A stretch of DNA of 7,489 nt from Promethearchaeum sp. (GTDB lineage: Archaea; Asgardarchaeota; Lokiarchaeia; Sigyniarchaeales; Promethearchaeaceae), in NCBI GenBank assembly GCA_030611625.1, contig JAUWPK010000186.1, positions 1 to 7,489 of the forward strand, written 5' to 3'. The notes under the pieces are model-generated. The model saw nothing but the letters and a program-made list of their open reading frames with translations. It searched no databases and had not been told where the DNA came from. Shown here piece by piece: positions 5,505 to 7,489 of this stretch. Both the position numbers and the translations under genes were made by a program. How positions within the stretch are numbered: position 1 is the stretch's first letter; each line of letters begins with the position of its first letter.

Positions 5505-6451
5505 TGAGTTATTTAGAATTGTTTTTAGATAATCGATCAACCTCAGGATCAGGAACAGTGAAAGTATATCGAAGTGCAATTTATCGGTTTCTAAAATTCA
5601 TTGAAAAAACTGATTTGGAAGATATAAATCGAGAAGATTTTGAGAAATATAGAAAGCATTTAGATAATAAAAATCTTAAATTGAGTTATAAGATAAACCA
5701 GGCAAAATACATTAGATCTTTCTTTGATTTTGTGGAAGATAATTTTCGATCTAAACATATCAACTTCTTTAATCCAATCCCTAAAATTAAATTCATTAGG
5801 TTTAACCCTGATCAAGGTCTCAATTTACAGGAAAAGAAAGAAAGGGAAAAAGATGAATTTTATACAATTGAACAAATGAAATTAATTCTTAGTAAATCCT
5901 ATCTTGCAGATTATGAACACTTTATGCAGATTGTTCTATTGATTTTTTGCGGAATGCGAGGCAGTGAAGTAATGAGTATAAAAAGAGATAATATTGATTT
6001 GGATAGTAGATACCTGGTGACTGGTCAAGAAATAAATGCTCGTAAATCTCAAAAAGATCTTTATTATGTATTCCCTGAAGTTGTGGCTAATATGTTATGG
6101 GATTATCTTCAATATCATGAAAAGAAATATGGTAAAGATGTAAATTGGTTATTTCCTTCTCATTTTCATGATCATAAGAATTATGCAAAGATTAGAGGAC
6201 TGCAAAGTTTCTTAACTTCTCTAAATGTTTCTTTTAATTGTAGAACTCATAAATTTAGACATTCTATCTCAAGATTTAGAAGAATAAATCTATTTTCTCG
6301 TGAATCTCGCGAAACTTTGAGTAATCATGCAAGTCCATCATTGGAAGATCGAATATATGCAAAAATTCCAATTGAAGAAAGAAGAAAAATGTATGATGAA
6401 TGTTTTCCTGAAGAATACAAATCCTTAATGTTACGTATGGATTCACTCTAA
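5504..6451 (+). CDS. tyrosine recombinase/integrase, complete
   Basis: A 315-residue site-specific recombinase from GTG 5504 (ATG 5489 would give 320). Residues 1-85 form the core-binding SAM-like domain (TVKVYRSAIYRFLKFIE). The catalytic domain follows with every expected residue: Arg152 (FCGMRGSEV), a Lys at 181 or 184 (ARKSQKDL), His249-x-x-Arg252 (THKFRHS), His275 (LSNHAS) and nucleophile Tyr285 (RIYAKI). It therefore looks active. Length fits single-domain archaeal/XerA-like or element integrases, and it is not split as in SSV-type integrases. A Lys/Glu-rich linker (about 110-118) separates the domains. It is coupled to the upstream RHH-wHTH gene. A chromosome-dimer resolvase (XerA) is possible, but the specialised partner and accessory surroundings favour a mobile-element or DNA-inversion role. 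No attachment site could be identified in the window. Confidence 0.88.
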   Translation: MSYLELFLDNRSTSGSGTVKVYRSAIYRFLKFIEKTDLEDINREDFEKYRKHLDNKNLKLSYKINQAKYIRSFFDFVEDNFRSKHINFFNPIPKIKFIRFNPDQGLNLQEKKEREKDEFYTIEQMKLILSKSYLADYEHFMQIVLLIFCGMRGSEVMSIKRDNIDLDSRYLVTGQEINARKSQKDLYYVFPEVVANMLWDYLQYHEKKYGKDVNWLFPSHFHDHKNYAKIRGLQSFLTSLNVSFNCRTHKFRHSISRFRRINLFSRESRETLSNHASPSLEDRIYAKIPIEERRKMYDECFPEEYKSLMLRMDSL

Positions 6452-6456
6452 ATTCG

Positions 6457-6485
6457 ATACCATTATTATGAAGTTAAAATGGTAT
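6457..6485. repeat. inverted repeat just after the recombinase
   Basis: ATACCATT (6457-6464) and AATGGTAT (6478-6485) form an 8-bp stem, extended by a G-U pair, with a 13-base loop. It begins 6 bp after the stop codon. It may be a transcript 3' stem or a recombinase binding site pair: two inverted arms around a short core is the usual layout of a tyrosine-recombinase crossover site, and a 13-base spacer is longer than most but not out of keeping. No T run follows. Confidence 0.4.
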
Positions 6486-6548
6486 TAAAAATAAATAGTT
6501 ATTTCCCGAACACTATAAGTGAATTGATTTTAAAAAGAGCCTGGAAAG

Positions 6549-6563
6549 ATTCCATAATGGAAT
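6549..6563. repeat. 15-bp palindrome ATTCCAT-A-ATGGAAT
   Basis: Two perfect 7-bp inverted arms, ATTCCAT (6549-6555) and ATGGAAT (6557-6563), around a central A. It could be an operator or a recombination-related site. There are no repeats of it elsewhere in the window. Confidence 0.35.
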
Positions 6564-6719
6564 TTGAACCTATTTTTTAAAAATCAAGCCCGTCAAAAAC
6601 TCAATCATACTTTCAATCCAATATAAATTTCTGAAATTCTACGGGAATCCGATTATTTTATTCCACGATTTTCCTCATATCAATATTTAGAAATATCCAT
6701 TTATTTCAGAGGAGGGTGG

Positions 6720-6809
6720 ATGAATGACTGTTGTTTGAACATTTTCTATAGAAAAGAGAATTATTTTATAAGAAATGGGTTTTATAGTCAGAAATTAGAT
6801 TTTACATAG
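6720..6809 (+). CDS. possible 29-residue peptide behind a strong Shine-Dalgarno sequence
   Basis: GGAGG at 6711-6715 stands out in AT-rich DNA. ATG 6720, only 4 bases beyond it, opens a 29-codon frame ending TAG 6807-6809; ATG 6724, at better spacing, gives just four codons. The peptide (MNDCCLNIFYRKENYFIRNG...) has two adjacent Cys and matches nothing I know. The 14-bp palindrome at 6742-6755 lies inside it. More likely a remnant or chance frame than a gene. Confidence 0.15.
   Translation: MNDCCLNIFYRKENYFIRNGFYSQKLDFT
6742..6755. repeat. 14-bp perfect palindrome TTTTCTATAGAAAA
   Basis: A perfect palindrome about 150 bp upstream of the HD gene. AT-rich composition makes chance plausible, but it adds to the cluster of inverted repeats in this spacer. 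Confidence 0.25.
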
Positions 6810-6824
6810 AAATATATCTAATTT
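6792..6824. repeat. 9-bp inverted repeat upstream of the HD gene
   Basis: AAATTAGAT (6792-6800) and ATCTAATTT (6816-6824) are perfect inverted arms with a 15-base gap, lying 80-112 bp before the HD gene start. It is a possible operator for that gene; equally it may be an RNA stem. Confidence 0.3.
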
Positions 6825-6876
6825 TCTATTCTATTGAATATATTTATATGAAAATTCAACTAATCAATATGTAACA

Positions 6877-6886
6877 TTAATATAAA
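6877..6886 (+). promoter_or_regulatory. putative TATA box of the HD-domain gene
   Basis: TTAATATAAA is centred about 23 bp before ATG 6904. No Shine-Dalgarno sequence lies at usable distance (GTGAT at 6896-6900 is too close), so a leaderless or nearly leaderless transcript is the simplest reading. Confidence 0.45.
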
Positions 6887-6903
6887 AAAGAAAATGTGAT
6901 AAT

Positions 6904-7489
6904 ATGTCATCTTATGAAGTATCTCTTTATCAAGAATTAAAAAATCGAAATACAGAATTAAAACTGAATGAAAAACTTGATCAAATTAGACCTATTGCAA
7001 AAAAAATTTTAATTTATACTCTAAGCAAATTTCCATATTACACACCTCACGATTTTAGCCATAGTGAAAATGTTGAAGAATGTTTAAATTGGATAATAGA
7101 CCAAAATATAAAAAAAGAATTAAATGAATTTGAAATTTATTTTTTAATATTGGCTGCCTGGTTCCATGATATTGGAATGATTGGAAATGAAGAAGAAAAT
7201 CCTGAAGAAATAAGAAATAATCATCATGTGAGATCTGAAGAATATTTAAATATAAATTATGAAAAATTCTTTCTTACATCTTCTGAAGCAATAATATTAG
7301 GAAAAATTTGTAGAGGACATAGAATCGAAGATTTGAATGAAAGTGATTATGATAATATGTCATTTAATCAAGGAATTAAAATAAGAATTAGATTTTTAGC
7401 AGCGTTAATAAGATTAGCAGATGAACTTGATATTACAGCAAATAGAATTCCTGAAGTAATATTTTACAACCTCTCTAAAGGAAGCGTCT
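6904..7489 (+). CDS. HD-domain metal-dependent phosphohydrolase, N-terminal part (conflict-system type)
   Basis: Opens at ATG 6904 and leaves the window after 195 residues without a stop. HD-superfamily metal ligands are visible: His49 (PYYTPHDFSHSENV, also His53), the HD pair His88-Asp89 (AAWFHDIGM), His107/His108 (NNHHVRS), His139 (CRGH) and Asp173 (IRLADELDI). These residues suggest a metal-bound phosphohydrolase acting on a nucleotide, cyclic nucleotide or nucleic acid; the substrate is unknown. The FPYYTPHDFSHSENVEE opening and the RLADELDIT-NR ending are the pattern I associate with HD proteins that carry a C-terminal Hsp90-like ATPase domain and sit in conflict loci. The fusion itself cannot be seen here. 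The gene is very AT-rich, has its own promoter and lies downstream of a recombinase unit, consistent with an acquired defence-type gene. Confidence 0.75.
   Translation, partial: MSSYEVSLYQELKNRNTELKLNEKLDQIRPIAKKILIYTLSKFPYYTPHDFSHSENVEECLNWIIDQNIKKELNEFEIYFLILAAWFHDIGMIGNEEENPEEIRNNHHVRSEEYLNINYEKFFLTSSEAIILGKICRGHRIEDLNESDYDNMSFNQGIKIRIRFLAALIRLADELDITANRIPEVIFYNLSKGSV

Larger units (their letters stand above)
6452..6903. other. 452-bp spacer, repeat-rich, no convincing gene
   Basis: Between the recombinase and the HD gene there is no open frame with family resemblance. It holds an 8-bp stem at 6457-6485, a palindrome at 6549-6563, a 14-bp palindrome at 6742-6755, a 9-bp inverted repeat at 6792-6824, an isolated strong Shine-Dalgarno sequence at 6711-6715 and the HD-gene promoter. 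Any of these could be recombination or regulatory sites. I found no tRNA gene here. Confidence 0.5.

Noticed and set aside
6538..6573. tRNA-like T-arm (minus strand AGGTTCAAATTCC) as an integrase attachment site
   Set aside because: The loop has one base too many for a T-arm, and no acceptor stem, anticodon arm or CCA end can be laid out around it.

Overview
The window looks like chromosomal DNA from a low-GC archaeon. The evidence is a four-subunit 2-oxoacid:ferredoxin oxidoreductase operon in the archaeal order D-A-B-C, TATA boxes about 26 bp upstream of start codons that lack a ribosome binding site (leaderless genes), T-tract terminators, and an antitoxin of the RHH + UPF0175 kind common in archaea. 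An Asgard-type lineage would fit, but that is inference only; no marker gene fixes the taxon.

Left part (1-3750), core metabolism. A ketopantoate reductase (panE-like, coenzyme A synthesis) is cut by the left edge and reads leftward. A 232-bp spacer with three inverted repeats separates it from the divergent korDABC operon (643-3550). Kor is expected to oxidise 2-oxoglutarate with CoA, passing electrons through the KorD ferredoxin to a ferredoxin pool, so one divergent pair serves both CoA synthesis and CoA use. The kor genes are tightly packed (TAATG and ATGA overlaps, a 3-bp gap), each with a Shine-Dalgarno sequence, and end in three T-tracts.

Middle part (3749-5042). A convergent gene encodes an AhpD/carboxymuconolactone decarboxylase-like protein with the full E/CxxC/H set. 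Its start lies only 31 bp from the divergent start of a small RHH-UPF0175 antitoxin-like gene. That gene is broken by an apparent one-base deletion, and no toxin gene follows it.

Right part (5043-7489), visibly more AT-rich and accessory in character. A leaderless two-gene unit encodes an RHH-coiled coil-winged helix DNA-binding protein and a complete tyrosine recombinase. Next comes a 452-bp spacer rich in inverted repeats, with an isolated strong Shine-Dalgarno sequence. The window ends inside an HD-domain phosphohydrolase gene that resembles the N-terminus of HD proteins often fused to Hsp90-like ATPase domains in conflict systems. This half is most simply read as a mobile or defence-type island next to housekeeping genes. 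The recombinase/regulator pair and the truncated HD gene are the parts most worth following up.
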